The notes beneath the pieces were generated by a model, which saw only the letters and a list, made by a program, of their open reading frames with translations, was not told where the DNA came from and did not search any database. From Bacillus sp. FJAT-25509 (GTDB lineage: Bacteria; Bacillota; Bacilli; Bacillales; Bacillaceae_G), in the NCBI RefSeq assembly GCF_001420605.1, contig NZ_LJIZ01000032.1:242798-306797 (forward strand): DNA of 64,000 nt, in the 5' to 3' direction. Shown here one piece after another: positions 16,789 through 25,668 of this stretch (its first letter is position 1; the number at the start of each line of letters is the position of its first letter). The position numbers and the translations under genes were made by a program.

Positions 16789-17775
16789 ATGAAAGCAATT
16801 GTGATTCATCAATATGGAGATAGCTCTGAGTTTAAAAATGTTGAAATTTCAATACCGAAGCCATCTGGTCATCAAGTTTTAGTTAAGGTTTCTGCGACTA
16901 GTATTAATCCGATTGATACAAAGATTAGAAAAGGGATTGTACCAAATGCGTTCCATCCAAATTTTCCGATGATTTTACATAGTGATTTTTCTGGTGAAGT
17001 TGTTGAAGTTGGTGAAAATGTTTCACGTTTTTCAGTTGGAGATTTGGTTTTCGGTTTAAATGTTTTTACTGGTGCTCTTTCGGATTATTTTTTAATAGAA
17101 GAATCAGTAATTGCTAAAGCTCCAACGAATTTACCAGTTCAAGAAGCAGCAACTTTACCATTAACAGCTATTACTGCATGGGAGGCACTTTTTGAAAGAG
17201 GTAATTTAAAACAAGGTGATCATATTTTAATTCATGGCGGGGCAGGTGGTGTTGGTCATCTAGCTATCCAGTTAGCGAAAGCTTTTGGAGCTACTGTCAC
17301 GACAACAGTTTCATCGAAAGAAAAGGCTGATTTAGTTAAAAATCTAGGTGCAGACCATGTCATTAATTACAAGGAAGAGACCGTCCAAGAATATGTTAAC
17401 CGCCTAACGGATGGGCAAGGATTTGATCTTGTTTTTGATACTGTTGGCAAAGAAAACCTAGATAAATCATTTATTGCAGTTAAACCAAAAGGTACTGTTT
17501 TAGCAATCGCAGCACGTTCGACGCATGATTTAACACTTTTACATAACAAATCTTTATCTTTACATGTAATTTTTATTCTGCTTACTCAAAAAACTGAGGA
17601 AGGGCGTAAAGAACATAGTACGATTTTAAATAAAATTGCTACTTTAGTTGAAGAAGGAAAGCTAAAACCGTTGATCAATCCAAAATCTTTTACATTTGAT
17701 CAAGTGAAGGACGCTCATGATTACTTCGAAAATAATGAAGTACAATTTGGTAAAGTATTAATTGAAAATAAGTAA
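16789..17775 (+). CDS. Zinc-independent quinone oxidoreductase-like MDR protein
   Basis: A 328-residue medium-chain dehydrogenase/reductase. It has a GroES-like N-terminal domain, then the Rossmann motif GGAGGVGHLAIQLAKAFGA (near residues 148-166) and LGADHVINYKEE. The catalytic-zinc Cys/His residues of alcohol dehydrogenases are missing, as in zeta-crystallin/NADPH:quinone reductases and B. subtilis YogA. It probably reduces quinones or alpha,beta-unsaturated carbonyls with NADPH. AGGAGG sits upstream and a terminator follows. Confidence 0.85.
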   Translation: MKAIVIHQYGDSSEFKNVEISIPKPSGHQVLVKVSATSINPIDTKIRKGIVPNAFHPNFPMILHSDFSGEVVEVGENVSRFSVGDLVFGLNVFTGALSDYFLIEESVIAKAPTNLPVQEAATLPLTAITAWEALFERGNLKQGDHILIHGGAGGVGHLAIQLAKAFGATVTTTVSSKEKADLVKNLGADHVINYKEETVQEYVNRLTDGQGFDLVFDTVGKENLDKSFIAVKPKGTVLAIAARSTHDLTLLHNKSLSLHVIFILLTQKTEEGRKEHSTILNKIATLVEEGKLKPLINPKSFTFDQVKDAHDYFENNEVQFGKVLIENK

Positions 17776-17783
17776 ACTTTTTA

Positions 17784-17815
17784 AATCCCTTTTGCATATG
17801 CATGGGGATTTTTTT
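17784..17815 (+). terminator. Terminator after the quinone reductase-like gene
   Basis: AATCCC ... GGGGATT stem with a palindromic GCATATGC loop region and a T-run. Confidence 0.8.
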
Positions 17816-18022
17816 AAAAATAATTTTTGAATGATTCCAGGTCTTATTAATGTGACTAAGTATTTAAGTTATTTTGTTCAAATTTCAAATAGCAATTTTA
17901 GATATTTTTGGATTTTGCACAGAATTGCACCAATCAATAAAAAAAAAGCCCAAATTTCTGAGCATTCTAGTTTTTAGAGCTATATTTTTATCTTTATTGT
18001 GGAGATTAGTTTTAATTATGAT

Positions 18023-18601
18023 TTATACTTTTACGACTGTATAATGATTTAATACAGGTACCTTTGTATATACGTCACCTACATATTCCCATGTTCCGCT
18101 ACCCATAACAGCTTTTCTATATTGCTTATATTTTTTAACTTTGATATCTTTATGAATTAACAGTTTAACTGCTTGTCCCTTATATGGAGATTTTACTACA
18201 ACCCCAGTTCCACTAATAGTTCCCGGAGTTACCCCAAGGGAATAAGCACCATATGCAACGGTTATTGTAACTGTAACTTTACTTCCACCTTCTGACCAAT
18301 AAAAACTTCCTGGTGAATGAAATATAGTCCCCTTTGGTGGTTGACCTGCAGCATAACCAATTTTGACTTTTTTTGCTGTTTGAGTTCCCGCTAGTTCATT
18401 TTTATATTCATACAATGGAGTTCTTGCTTTATTATTTTGTTGTTTTAATTGCAGTTGTTCTTCTCTATCAATTTCTTCTTGAGGTACAGGTATTACAAAA
18501 GCTTCTTGGCTTGTCTCATCAGTTGGAATTTCTTGTGCATTAATTGAAGTTGAAGATATTAAGATGCTTAAAAAGACTAGTAAACTTACTATTTTTTTCA
18601 C
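18023..18601 (-). CDS. Secreted hypothetical protein
   Basis: A 192-residue protein with a clear signal peptide (VKKIVSLLVFLSILISSTSINAQ, GTG start with AGGGAG seven bases upstream). An acidic, Gln-rich linker and a beta-rich domain follow (VTVTITVAYGAYSLGVTPGTISGTGVVV ... GTWEYVGDVYTKVPVLNHYTVVKV). No catalytic motif is visible. Its start lies 62 bases inside the end of the lipoprotein gene before it, an unusually long overlap. It is probably a wall-exposed or released protein of unknown role. Confidence 0.65.
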   Translation of the reverse strand: MKKIVSLLVFLSILISSTSINAQEIPTDETSQEAFVIPVPQEEIDREEQLQLKQQNNKARTPLYEYKNELAGTQTAKKVKIGYAAGQPPKGTIFHSPGSFYWSEGGSKVTVTITVAYGAYSLGVTPGTISGTGVVVKSPYKGQAVKLLIHKDIKVKKYKQYRKAVMGSGTWEYVGDVYTKVPVLNHYTVVKV

Positions 18602-18992
18602 AATCAAACTCCCTACTTTCATAATTTGTTTGGATATATGGGTTTGCATCAATCTGTTTAAAATAATAAGTCTTTTCATTTCTCATAATCTTGAATCCAC
18701 TATTTTTATAAGTGATTTCTACTTTATTAAAAATCGAACTTTGTATAATATATTGGGATTCTGTTTTTCTTAAATAGGTTCCTTTATCTAATTTTCCATT
18801 ACCTTGTAAATCTTCGTAATAATAATAAAATGTATAATCATTTTCTGGATCAAAGACGATTGATTCAAAAGGCAGTTCTTTGCATAAAAATGTACCTCTC
18901 AATAAAAATGTCTTATTTGGGGAATTACAACCACTAGTTAAAAATACCAATATAAATATAATGAGTATTTTTATCGTATTAAATTTTTTCAT
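18540..18992 (-). CDS. Hypothetical lipoprotein
   Basis: A 150-residue protein with a lipobox (FILVFLTSGC, Cys22) and a small soluble domain rich in Tyr/Phe (DYTFYYYYEDLQGNGKLDKGTYLRK). This resembles short extracytoplasmic beta proteins of unknown function. Its last 20 residues are encoded within the start of the downstream secreted-protein gene, so the true C-terminus may be extended compared with relatives. Confidence 0.6.
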   Translation of the reverse strand: MKKFNTIKILIIFILVFLTSGCNSPNKTFLLRGTFLCKELPFESIVFDPENDYTFYYYYEDLQGNGKLDKGTYLRKTESQYIIQSSIFNKVEITYKNSGFKIMRNEKTYYFKQIDANPYIQTNYESREFDCEKNSKFTSLFKHLNIFNFN

Positions 18993-19477
18993 GAACTTAT
19001 TTTTCTCCTGTAAAAAGACTTGTAATGTTTACTATTTACTAACTTAATAAGGGGAAAAGTTTACCTTTTCATTTTGCCGGCGTTAATTAATGTGTTAACT
19101 TATTTGTAATTTTTTTGAAAAAGTTAGAAGTATATACAAATAAGTTAAAGGGTAAATATTTTTTAGTAAAATTTAACAGAGCGCTCAATTGAATTTTACT
19201 AAATATTTCGAGAAATTTTACTTCAACAATTGAATAAATTGTGAAATTTATCACAAATGTAGAGTTCATGTGTTTTTCTTTACCTTTTTATTAATGAATA
19301 CGGAAAGCTAATCGTTTTAAAGCAATAAACTTATGTAATGAATGGATTTATTTTTTGAAATCAATGAGCTAATCTTTCTCTTCTCATGGTAATTAGTCAA
19401 TAGTGGTATATAATGGAAATATAATTCGTGGAATAAAGGATGTGAAAACGAGGTAGAAATTTTCTCCCTCTATTCAA
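18993..19477. other. AT-rich divergent intergenic region
   Basis: This region contains the promoters of the minus-strand lipoprotein and the plus-strand response regulator (TATAAT at about 19411). A 11-bp inverted repeat (TTAGTAAAATT at 19163, AATTTTACTAA at 19192) encloses a GAGCGCTC palindrome. Open frames here have no ribosome binding site and look fortuitous. Confidence 0.4.
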
Positions 19478-20119
19478 ATGAAAATAAAATTAATTATTGC
19501 TGATGATAATTCATTTATTAGAGAAGGTCTTAAAATCATATTGAGCTCTTATGAAGAGTTTGATGTATTAGAAACCGTAAATGATGGGAATGAAGCGTTC
19601 AAATATTGTCAAAATAATGAAGTAGATGTTGCGCTTTTAGATGTTCGAATGCCAAATATGAATGGTGTAGAAGCTACTAAGCATATTTCCGAGCAAACTA
19701 AAACGAAGCCACTTATTTTAACGACTTTTGATGATGATGAGTACATTATTGATGCTGTGAAAAATGGCGCAAAGGGCTATTTATTAAAAAATAATGAACC
19801 AGAACGAATTCGAGAAGCGATTAAAAGTGTTTATCATGGAAATACAGTCATGCAAGATTTAGTACTAGATAAAATTAGAACGAATTTAGCAAGTAATGTG
19901 AGTACAACAGATACGAAAATAGATACGAGTTTGTTTACCCAAAGAGAGTTAGATGTAATGGCACTAATTGCAAAAGGGTTTTCGAATAAGGAAATTTCTA
20001 AGCAAATTTTTATTTCTGAAGGAACAGTTGCTAATTATATTACTTCAATTCTTGGAAAAACAGGGCTAGAACATCGAACACAAATTGCTATTTTCTATAT
20101 TACTGGGAAAGTAGACTAA
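19478..20119 (+). CDS. lnrK: NarL/FixJ response regulator (LnrK-like)
   Basis: A 213-residue protein: receiver domain with Asp9/Asp10 and phospho-acceptor Asp55 (VALLDVRMPN), conserved Thr and Lys, then a LuxR-type HTH (FTQRELDVMALIAKGFSNKEISKQIFISEGTVANYITSIL). It sits directly before its kinase and an ABC exporter matching B. subtilis lnrLMN (yfiLMN), so it should activate that exporter in response to membrane-active polyenes such as linearmycin. No normally spaced Shine-Dalgarno precedes ATG 19478. A GAGG with a hairpin lies further upstream. Confidence 0.85.
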   Translation: MKIKLIIADDNSFIREGLKIILSSYEEFDVLETVNDGNEAFKYCQNNEVDVALLDVRMPNMNGVEATKHISEQTKTKPLILTTFDDDEYIIDAVKNGAKGYLLKNNEPERIREAIKSVYHGNTVMQDLVLDKIRTNLASNVSTTDTKIDTSLFTQRELDVMALIAKGFSNKEISKQIFISEGTVANYITSILGKTGLEHRTQIAIFYITGKVD

Positions 20120-20135
20120 CGCGAAGGAGTTACAT

Positions 20136-21239
20136 ATGGAGCGTTGGATTATTTTAAATAAACTCTCTATTATCTTATATATAGCTTTAATTTGTATTCA
20201 AAATGAAATTCCTAATTTCTCTTGGGTACTTTTTGCATTACTTGTTTATTTTTGTTTGAATATTAGTCTTTATTTAATAAAAAATAGATCGTTGATAAAT
20301 CTTTTACTAATTTTATCAATTTGTTTAATTGTCTATTCCAATTTAAAGATTCAGCCATTATTTCTTTTACTACTGCCAGTGTCTATCTTAGAGCTCGTTT
20401 CTTTTTTTACTTCGAAAAAATGGATTGGTTGTTTTCTTGCATTACTTCCAATTTTCTACTTACCAAAGTCTTTACAGCCTATTTATGGATTAATTTCATT
20501 ATTTAGTTTTATCGTCTTTTCGATTGTTAATTTGTATAACACCAGATTACAGTTTAAAGAAGATCAAATTGACAAGATGAGGAGTACGATTCAAAAGCTT
20601 TCAAAAAAGATAAATAACCATAATGAGTTTATCGAGCAATCGGAATATACCTTTAAATTGGAGGAACGAAATCGTATTTCTCAAGAAATACATGATAAAA
20701 TTGGGCATTCAATGACTGGTGCGCTATATCAAATGGAAGCAGCTAAACATTTAATGAGTACTAATCAGGATAAAGCATTAGAATTGCTTCAAAATGCGAT
20801 TAATATTTCTAAGGATGGAATTGAAAACATAAGACTCACTTTAAAAAATATGAAGCCTCCAACTGAACAAATGGGAATTCATCATATGAAATTATTCATA
20901 GATGAATTTTCTGCTAAGCATGATTTAAAAACATTGTTTGTCTATAAAGGAAACCTCGACCTTATTACACCAATTCAATGGAAAGTAATTCAAGAAAATG
21001 TAGTTGAGGCTTTAACAAATACGATGAAATATGCAGATGCTACAGAGGTTTCGATTGAAATACATGTCATGAATAAAATGATAAAAACAAATGTAAAAGA
21101 CAATGGTAAAGGGAAAGTGAAAATTAAAAAAGGTTTAGGCATCATTGGGATGGAAGAGAGAACAGCGGCTATAAACGGGAAAATAATAGTTGATGGTCAT
21201 GATGGTTTTTCAGTTACAACGTTGCTTCCAATCCAATAA
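20136..21239 (+). CDS. lnrJ: Membrane sensor histidine kinase (LnrJ-like)
   Basis: A 367-residue kinase with five to six short membrane helices in the first ~135 residues and no large external sensor domain. A coiled linker follows, then a HisKA_3 dimerisation domain with phospho-His186 (EERNRISQEIHDKIGH) and a HATPase_c domain (ENVVEALTNTMKYADA, DNGKGK, GLGIIGMEER). Intramembrane-type sensors like this are paired with ABC exporters for membrane-active antibiotics. It starts 16 bases after the regulator gene. Confidence 0.87.
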   Translation: MERWIILNKLSIILYIALICIQNEIPNFSWVLFALLVYFCLNISLYLIKNRSLINLLLILSICLIVYSNLKIQPLFLLLLPVSILELVSFFTSKKWIGCFLALLPIFYLPKSLQPIYGLISLFSFIVFSIVNLYNTRLQFKEDQIDKMRSTIQKLSKKINNHNEFIEQSEYTFKLEERNRISQEIHDKIGHSMTGALYQMEAAKHLMSTNQDKALELLQNAINISKDGIENIRLTLKNMKPPTEQMGIHHMKLFIDEFSAKHDLKTLFVYKGNLDLITPIQWKVIQENVVEALTNTMKYADATEVSIEIHVMNKMIKTNVKDNGKGKVKIKKGLGIIGMEERTAAINGKIIVDGHDGFSVTTLLPIQ

Positions 21240-21313
21240 TTTCATCATGTGATATGAATTTCTATTAAGTCCATGATGATTTTGCCTAAATAAAAACATG
21301 AATATTCTCATGT

Positions 21314-21354
21314 AAAAAGGGTGAACTAATACACTGATATTAGTTCACCCTTTT
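21314..21354 (+). terminator. Perfect hairpin between the kinase and exporter genes
   Basis: A 17-bp perfect stem (AAAAGGGTGAACTAATA) with a CACTGA loop, followed by GCTTATAAT. It can end the two-component transcript. Its dyad lies immediately upstream of a TATAAT (21357), so it may also be the binding site for the response regulator. Confidence 0.7.
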
Positions 21355-21395
21355 GCTTATAATAGCATCATACACAAAGCTTAAGAGGTGAGAGG

Positions 21396-22331
21396 ATGAA
21401 AGTTTTAGAGATAAAAAATTTAACTAAAAAGTTTGGGGATTTTATAGCAGTCGATAATATGTCTTTATCAATTGAAGAAGGAGAAATTTTTGGATTTCTT
21501 GGAGCAAATGGAGCAGGAAAAAGTACGACAATTAATATTATTTCAGGGCTACTTCGAAGTAATCAAGGTACTGTAGAAATCCTAGGTAAAAACAGTAAGA
21601 AGAATAGTAAGTTCGCAAAAATGAATATTGGAATGGTACCTCAGGACTTAGCTATTTATGAAGATTTAACTGCCTATGAAAATGTAAGATTTTTCGCTGG
21701 ACTTTATGGTTTAAGAGGTTTGGAATTAAATGAAAGAGTAGAAGAAGCGCTACAATTTGTAGGGTTAGAAGATAAATTTAAGGAATATCCAAAAAATTTC
21801 TCTGGTGGAATGAAGAGAAGATTAAATATTGCGTGTGCGATTGCACACCGACCTAAGCTTATTATTATGGATGAACCAACTGTTGGGATAGATCCACATT
21901 CCCGAAATTATATTCTTAATAGTGTACGTAAGCTTAACGAAATGGGCTGTACAATCATTTATACGAGCCATTACATGGAAGAAGTTGAAGAAATATGCTC
22001 ACGTATTTCAATTATTGACCATGGGAAAATCATCGCTGAAGGAACGAAAGAACAGCTTAAATCGATTATTACGAATACAAAGGATATTCGAATTGAAGTT
22101 AAAACGGCTGAAAACATTGATGTTACTGAGCTAAAAGCGATTAATGGCGTAGAGAATGTTCATATTTTAGATAATGTTATTACGATTACTTCAGATAATG
22201 GTGTGAATAATCTAAATAAAATCATTCAGCATTTTATAAATAATGAAATTGAAATCAGTTCATTACAGGAAAATGCTCCTAACTTAGAAACTGTTTTCCT
22301 TACATTAACCGGTCGAAATTTGCGTGATTAA
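21396..22331 (+). CDS. lnrL: ABC transporter ATPase (LnrL-like)
   Basis: A 311-residue ATPase, the same length as B. subtilis LnrL. Walker A GANGAGKST (near residues 37-45), Q-loop VPQDL, signature FSGGMKRR, Walker B LIIMDEP and an H-loop (TSHYMEE) are all intact. The C-terminal ~90 residues form the drug-exporter (CcmA/DrrA-type) extension. It powers the two permeases encoded next, on the cytoplasmic face. Confidence 0.9.
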   Translation: MKVLEIKNLTKKFGDFIAVDNMSLSIEEGEIFGFLGANGAGKSTTINIISGLLRSNQGTVEILGKNSKKNSKFAKMNIGMVPQDLAIYEDLTAYENVRFFAGLYGLRGLELNERVEEALQFVGLEDKFKEYPKNFSGGMKRRLNIACAIAHRPKLIIMDEPTVGIDPHSRNYILNSVRKLNEMGCTIIYTSHYMEEVEEICSRISIIDHGKIIAEGTKEQLKSIITNTKDIRIEVKTAENIDVTELKAINGVENVHILDNVITITSDNGVNNLNKIIQHFINNEIEISSLQENAPNLETVFLTLTGRNLRD

Positions 22332-22367
22332 CTTCATGAAAAATTATTTAACAAGGAGGCAATTGAC

Positions 22368-23492
22368 TTGAACATTTTTAATATTGCTTTCATGGAAATT
22401 AAGCGAGACTTTCGAGATGTAAGGACCTTATTTTTTATGTTAGCTTTTCCAATCATTTTAATGCTTGTTTTAGGTACTTCACTTTCAAATGCTTTTACAA
22501 CATCCGTCCCGATTAAGGATGTGCATGTTCTATATAAAGATCAATCTACAACTGGTGAGTTTTCGAAGTATTTTAACGAATTAATTAAAGGTACGAAAAA
22601 GTCTGGGATTCATTTTAAAAAAGCGGCGAGTAATACAAATGGTGAGAAAGAAGTTAAACGAAATCATTATGATGGCTATATTTCTATTCAAGATAACGGA
22701 ATTAAGCTTTATATAAATGAAGGAAACAGTGTTGAAGGTAGCGTTATTCAAGGAATGTTAACTTCTTTTGTAGATAAATATAATGTTGGAGTTGAAGTTG
22801 CAAAAATTGACCCAACTCAAGTTAAAGAAGTCTTTTTAGGTAATTCACATGACGATTATATTAAGGATACTTCCATTGCATCAAATAAACAGCCAGGTTC
22901 AATGGATTATTACGCGATTGCAATGACGACTATGATTGCTCTTTATGCAGCAATGTCTGCAAGTAAGTTGATTACTGGAGAAAGAATGAGAAAAACAGCT
23001 GATCGATTAATTGTTTCTCCTATTTCTAAATTTGAGATTTTTATAGGAAAAATACTTGGAAGTTTGGTTGCTAACTTTCTGTGCATTATTGTAGTTGTCT
23101 ATTTCAGTAAATTCTTTTTTAAAGCTAACTGGGGTAGCCATCTATTATTAGTCTTTATTGTTTTACTAACGGAAGTTCTTCTATCAATTAGTTTAGGATT
23201 GGTTGTAAGCTATATCACGAAATCAAATGCATCATCTAGAGCAATTATCATGATTGTTGTGCAGTTATCTTCATTCTTTGGTGGAGCTTACTTTAAATTG
23301 GGCGATACTAGCGGGTTTTTAAAAATCATTACACATTTTTCCCCACTTACATGGGTTAATACTGCAATTACAAAAATTATTTATGCAAACGACTTGTCAG
23401 CTGCGATTCCTGCGCTTGTCTTTAATATAGGTTTTTCATTGTTATTCCTATTTCTTGCATCTATTTCTCTACAAAGAAGGGAGGGACTGTAA
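22368..23492 (+). CDS. lnrM: ABC-2 type permease (LnrM-like)
   Basis: A 374-residue permease of the ABC-2/YhgE-NodJ type. One N-terminal helix (LFFMLAFPIILMLVLG) is followed by a large extracytoplasmic loop of about 150 residues, then five C-terminal helices with the ITGERMRKTADRLIVSPIS loop that contacts the ATPase. TTG start with AAGGAGG eight bases upstream. Partner of the next permease, as in LnrMN of B. subtilis. Confidence 0.87.
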   Translation: MNIFNIAFMEIKRDFRDVRTLFFMLAFPIILMLVLGTSLSNAFTTSVPIKDVHVLYKDQSTTGEFSKYFNELIKGTKKSGIHFKKAASNTNGEKEVKRNHYDGYISIQDNGIKLYINEGNSVEGSVIQGMLTSFVDKYNVGVEVAKIDPTQVKEVFLGNSHDDYIKDTSIASNKQPGSMDYYAIAMTTMIALYAAMSASKLITGERMRKTADRLIVSPISKFEIFIGKILGSLVANFLCIIVVVYFSKFFFKANWGSHLLLVFIVLLTEVLLSISLGLVVSYITKSNASSRAIIMIVVQLSSFFGGAYFKLGDTSGFLKIITHFSPLTWVNTAITKIIYANDLSAAIPALVFNIGFSLLFLFLASISLQRREGL

Positions 23493-23493
23493 G

Positions 23494-24639
23494 ATGCAGA
23501 CAGTTTTTTGGCTAATTTCGAATACTTTAAGAGCTACTTTTAAAAATAAGAAAAATGTTATTATGTATATTTTAGTACCTCTAATTGGTATTTTTATTTC
23601 CTTTCTAGCTTATGGTGGTTCAAATAAAACGATTGTTCACGTTGGAGTTGTCAATGAGGATCATCAATATATTGCAAATGATACGATTATGTTTTTAGAA
23701 CACTTAGATAACGTTCGTATTGAAATAATAAACACTTCTGATGCCAATGATAAGCTTGCTTCAGGATCACTTGATTGTGTTATTTCGTTCCATGATGGTT
23801 TTACAGATAGTGTACGTTCTGGTAATCCAGATCATATTCAAATATCTTCTATAAAAGGTGCTCAAATTACGAGCTTTGTAAAATCTTATTTATACAATTA
23901 TATCGATAATGTTTCGGCAATTAGTAAAGTGGCAAAAACAGACCAAACTAAATTTAATCAAATGTATTCCAACTACCAAAACGCAAGCTTCAAGGTAGCA
24001 ACAAAAACATTATCAGATTCATCTCAGTCTGAAAATATGACGACATATAGTTTAGGCTTTTTGATTATGATTATGTTAATGTCTGCAGGGAATCTTTCTG
24101 AAATTATTTTAAAGGAAAAAGAAAATCGAATTTACTACAGACTTTTGTCAGCACCTATTAATGCTAGAAAATATATTTTCTCAAATGTTGTAGTCAATAT
24201 GATTGTAATGACTATTCAAGTAATTATTACGCTTCTCTTTATGACTAAAGTGTTTCATATTGATATTCATATTCCGTTTTGGGAAGCGGCAATTGTTATG
24301 ATGCTTTTTGCTTTGATCTCAGTAGGAATCTCATTAATGATTGTGGCGTTCTCAAATAGTTCAAAATCATCTGGAGCATTGCAGAACTTAATCGTTGTTC
24401 CAACTGTCATGATCTCCGGTTGTTTCTGGCCAATTGAGATTATGCCATCATCAGTACAAAGAATTGCAGATTTTCTCCCTCAAAGATGGACGTTAGAGAC
24501 TTTGGCAAAATTGCAACAAGGAAGTAGTTTAGGAAGCTTATATTTAAATATTTTAATCCTTCTAGTTTTTGCGGCAGCATTTTTCTTAATTGCTATTTAT
24601 AAGTTTAGTCGTAATAGTTCTACTAGAAATTTTGTGTAA
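23494..24639 (+). CDS. lnrN: ABC-2 type permease (LnrN-like)
   Basis: A 381-residue ABC-2 permease with the same plan: N-terminal helix, external loop, then five helices with ILKEKENRIYYRLLSAPI as the coupling segment and a GCFWPIEIMP turn. ATG 23494 follows the previous stop by one base, with GGGAGGG upstream. It is the second half of the heteromeric exporter. Confidence 0.87.
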   Translation: MQTVFWLISNTLRATFKNKKNVIMYILVPLIGIFISFLAYGGSNKTIVHVGVVNEDHQYIANDTIMFLEHLDNVRIEIINTSDANDKLASGSLDCVISFHDGFTDSVRSGNPDHIQISSIKGAQITSFVKSYLYNYIDNVSAISKVAKTDQTKFNQMYSNYQNASFKVATKTLSDSSQSENMTTYSLGFLIMIMLMSAGNLSEIILKEKENRIYYRLLSAPINARKYIFSNVVVNMIVMTIQVIITLLFMTKVFHIDIHIPFWEAAIVMMLFALISVGISLMIVAFSNSSKSSGALQNLIVVPTVMISGCFWPIEIMPSSVQRIADFLPQRWTLETLAKLQQGSSLGSLYLNILILLVFAAAFFLIAIYKFSRNSSTRNFV

Positions 24640-24968
24640 GTTTGAAAAAATATAAAATGCTTAATAGAGAAAAAGGACATTAAATGAACATTTATTAAAA
24701 ATGAAATTATCATTTTTTTGATGATCTATTAATGCTTTTAAATTTTAATATGTTTGACAATTTTATGATTCCAATAACACTTGTAAGTTTTTTTCAGAAG
24801 TTAAAAATAGTATGAGCTAATTTTTAGAAAAAAAAATTCAATTGATTAGTTTATTAATTAATGTTCGATATTAATTGACCTTCAAACTGATTAATAAACA
24901 ACTGATAGGATACTCTTAGTAAAGGCTATTTGATTAGGATTTATAGCTGACTTTTTTTAGATGAATAA
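24640..24968. other. AT-rich gap without recognised genes
   Basis: No stem with a T-run, promoter pair or coding frame stands out before the repeat at 24969. Confidence 0.4.
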
Positions 24969-25095
24969 GTTGATTGTAACGGAGGGATGCTCGACTCCTA
25001 TGGGATATGCGGGAAGGCTGAGACCCCGCAGGCTCGCCGAGGAGGCTAAAGAATCTCGCCCCATGGAAAGCGAGCATCCTGTAGTGGAAATCAAC
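24969..25095. repeat. Bacillaceae-type interspersed repeat
   Basis: A 127-bp G+C-rich block starting GTTGATT and ending AATCAAC. Between them lie the words GACTCCTATGGGA, GAGACCCCGCAGGC, CGAGGAGGCT and GGAAAGCGAGCATCC, in the order I know from repeats scattered through many Bacillus and relatives. An open frame across it is fortuitous. Confidence 0.8.
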
Positions 25096-25151
25096 ATCAC
25101 TCTACTCCTTTACGAAAATTTGGTAAGTTTATTGACAAGGTTGTTTTTCAA

Positions 25152-25198
25152 TAGCTAAAAAAATCCATCTCTTTTTAGAGATGGATTTTTTTAGCTAT
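25152..25198. terminator. Bidirectional terminator
   Basis: A 20-bp perfect stem (left arm TAGCTAAAAAAATCCATCTC) with A/T tracts on both sides. It ends the minus-strand VOC gene and any rightward transcript. Confidence 0.9.
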
Positions 25199-25202
25199 TT
25201 TA

Positions 25203-25583
25203 TTAGTCCATTGAACTACAAATTTCAATAAAATGTCCGTCTGGATCTGCTACATATGCTACTGTTTGACCCCATGGCTTTGTAATTGGTTCTTTGATGA
25301 TATTTACACCTTTTGTTCGTAAATCTTCTATTGTAGAATTCACATCATCAGTTACAAATCCGATTTCAAAGGTTTGAGAGGTTGCCTCAGTATATTTATA
25401 ATTTAATCCAGTAAGCTCTTGAACATTGCTACGTTCAATCATAGCAAGTACGGTATTGCCTGTATCTAATTCTACATACGTACCATGATTTCCACGAATA
25501 GGAAGGCCTAAAGACTCAGTATAGAAAGTAAGAGATTTTTCTAGACTTGAAACATATAAAATTAAATACCTCATTTTCAACAT
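25203..25583 (-). CDS. Glyoxalase/VOC-superfamily protein
   Basis: A 126-residue protein of two beta-alpha-beta-beta-beta units (MRYLILYVSSLEKSLTFYTESLGLPI ... FEIGFVTDDVNSTIEDLRTKGVNI ... WGQTVAYVADPDGHFIEICS). The C-terminal PDGHFIEI carries the usual metal-binding Glu. The family includes lyases, dioxygenases and antibiotic-binding proteins, and substrate cannot be assigned. GGAGG is eight bases upstream of the ATG. Confidence 0.85.
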   Translation of the reverse strand: MLKMRYLILYVSSLEKSLTFYTESLGLPIRGNHGTYVELDTGNTVLAMIERSNVQELTGLNYKYTEATSQTFEIGFVTDDVNSTIEDLRTKGVNIIKEPITKPWGQTVAYVADPDGHFIEICSSMD

Positions 25584-25668
25584 TTCACTAACCTCCAGAA
25601 TAGTTTAATCTCTTTTTCTTTCTACATAAATAAGGTTTTTACCTTCTTATACTGGTTTTTGCAAGTTC

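Noticed and set aside
19087..19269. Small minus-strand gene before the response regulator
   Set aside because: AT-rich frame without a ribosome site. The region is better explained as intergenic with promoters.
24961..25158. Open reading frame across the G+C-rich repeat
   Set aside because: It lies within a known type of interspersed repeat, has no ribosome binding site and gives a Pro/Arg/Glu-rich product typical of fortuitous translation.
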